Below, piece by piece: positions 6,664 to 7,171 of a DNA stretch of 7,171 nucleotides (position 1 is its first letter; each line of letters opens with the position of its first letter). This DNA is from Candidatus Atribacteria bacterium. GTDB lineage: Bacteria; Atribacterota; Atribacteria; Atribacterales; Atribacteraceae. Location: positions 1 through 7,171 of the forward strand of contig PWXL01000201.1 in NCBI GenBank assembly GCA_003561145.1, in the 5' to 3' direction. Both the position numbers and the translations under genes were made by a program. The notes under the pieces were generated by a model. It had not been told where the DNA came from. It made no database searches and saw only the letters and a program-made list of their open reading frames with translations.

Positions 6664-7149
6664 GTGAAAACGGTAGTCGCGTATTACAGTCATGGAGGAA
6701 AAACCAAAGCTGTTGCTCAAGGGGTGGCCTTGGAACTTCAATGTGGAACCGAAGAAATTCGGCTGAAGAAAATCCACGGTAAAAAACCAGGTGCCGTGGA
6801 TATGATGCAAAAAAGAAAAAAGGGACAATTACCGGCTATTTATCACGAAAGCCTCAACCTGAACAAACAACGAACAATCATATTGGGAGGGCCAATATGG
6901 GGTGGAACGGTGGCCGCTCCTGTCTTCAGTCTTATCAATCATACCGACTGGAAAAACAAAACGGTTGCAATATTTGTCACCGCTGCGCTCTTCGGAACCT
7001 CCAAAGCACTGGCAAAACTGAAAAAAGAACTTGAATCAAGAGGTGCCACCATTACCGGTCAAAAAGCCTTCTTCAGTTCGTTCCGAAATCCCAAAACCCT
7101 AAAAACAGCCGGTGCACGTTGGGCAAAAACATTAAAAAATACCAAGTAG
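6664..7149 (+). CDS. Flavodoxin-like FMN-binding protein, 161 aa
   Basis: Single flavodoxin-fold domain, expected to bind FMN and act as a small electron carrier or reductase in the cytoplasm. Seen: beta strand KTVVAYYS followed by phosphate-binding loop SHGGKT (9-14), a variant of the usual S/T-x-T-G-x-T; LGGPIWGGTVAAPV (74-87), matching the G.P.W isoalloxazine-side loop; and KTVAIFVTAALFGTSKALAKL (99-119), the third strand and loop. The protein is strongly basic at 34-53 and in the last 30 residues, unlike classical acidic flavodoxins, which argues for the diverse flavodoxin-family group rather than a ferredoxin-replacing carrier. Start is GTG at 6664, with GGGGGG (6651-6656) 7 nt upstream. 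Third gene of the plus-strand block; its partner is not identifiable here. Confidence 0.88.
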   Translation: MKTVVAYYSHGGKTKAVAQGVALELQCGTEEIRLKKIHGKKPGAVDMMQKRKKGQLPAIYHESLNLNKQRTIILGGPIWGGTVAAPVFSLINHTDWKNKTVAIFVTAALFGTSKALAKLKKELESRGATITGQKAFFSSFRNPKTLKTAGARWAKTLKNTK

Positions 7150-7171
7150 AGGCTGAGTATTCAGAATCCAG
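7150..7171. other. Start of next intergenic region, cut by window end
   Basis: Only 22 bases follow the flavodoxin stop. They contain GAGTATTCAGAATCCAG, with no start or ribosome binding site. It is too short to tell whether the operon continues. Confidence 0.3.

Noticed and set aside
1..7171. Mobile element, CRISPR array, toxin-antitoxin or defence island
   Set aside because: No transposase, integrase, spacer-repeat pattern, terminal repeats or toxin-like small gene pair was seen; all seven genes are housekeeping-like families with consistent translation signals.

Overview
The window holds seven complete protein genes in two divergent blocks that share one 148-bp control region (4743-4890). 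Base composition looks moderately AT-rich by eye. Shine-Dalgarno sequences are strong (GGAGG-type), four of the seven starts are TTG or GTG, and the gene families fit an anaerobic, Clostridia-like Firmicute. That placement is an inference from gene content and translation signals; no rRNA or other marker is present. No IS element, CRISPR array, tRNA, rRNA, pseudogene or phage gene is visible, and no gap between genes exceeds 150 bp.

Left block, minus strand, transcribed 4742 to 13: a CcdA-type membrane thiol/electron transporter; a ParB/Srx-fold protein with a DUF4032-like C-terminal part; a large type II (SERCA-like) P-type cation ATPase; and an adenosine-specific kinase family protein (PF04008). 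Spacings are 73 bp, a 19-bp overlap, and 23 bp, so this looks like one operon. The ATPase starts on TTG inside the end of the ParB-like gene, which also supplies its ribosome binding site.

Right block, plus strand, 4891 to 7149: a phenylacetate-CoA ligase (PaaK family), a double-ACT-domain protein, and a small flavodoxin-like protein, separated by 24 and 21 bp. A PaaK plus a tandem ACT protein is a recurrent pair in anaerobes, where it handles aryl acids derived from aromatic amino acids. Here the pair is followed by a flavodoxin-like gene, and no indolepyruvate oxidoreductase genes lie in the window.

The most notable points are: (1) the ATPase has PGGLL where calcium pumps have PEGL(P) in membrane helix 4, so the glutamate equivalent to SERCA Glu309 is glycine, while the other side-chain calcium ligands are kept; (2) the ATPase is translationally coupled to an uncharacterised ParB-fold protein; (3) the divergent control region has two dyads, one enclosing a perfect TATAAT. 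No clear new defence or mobile system is visible.
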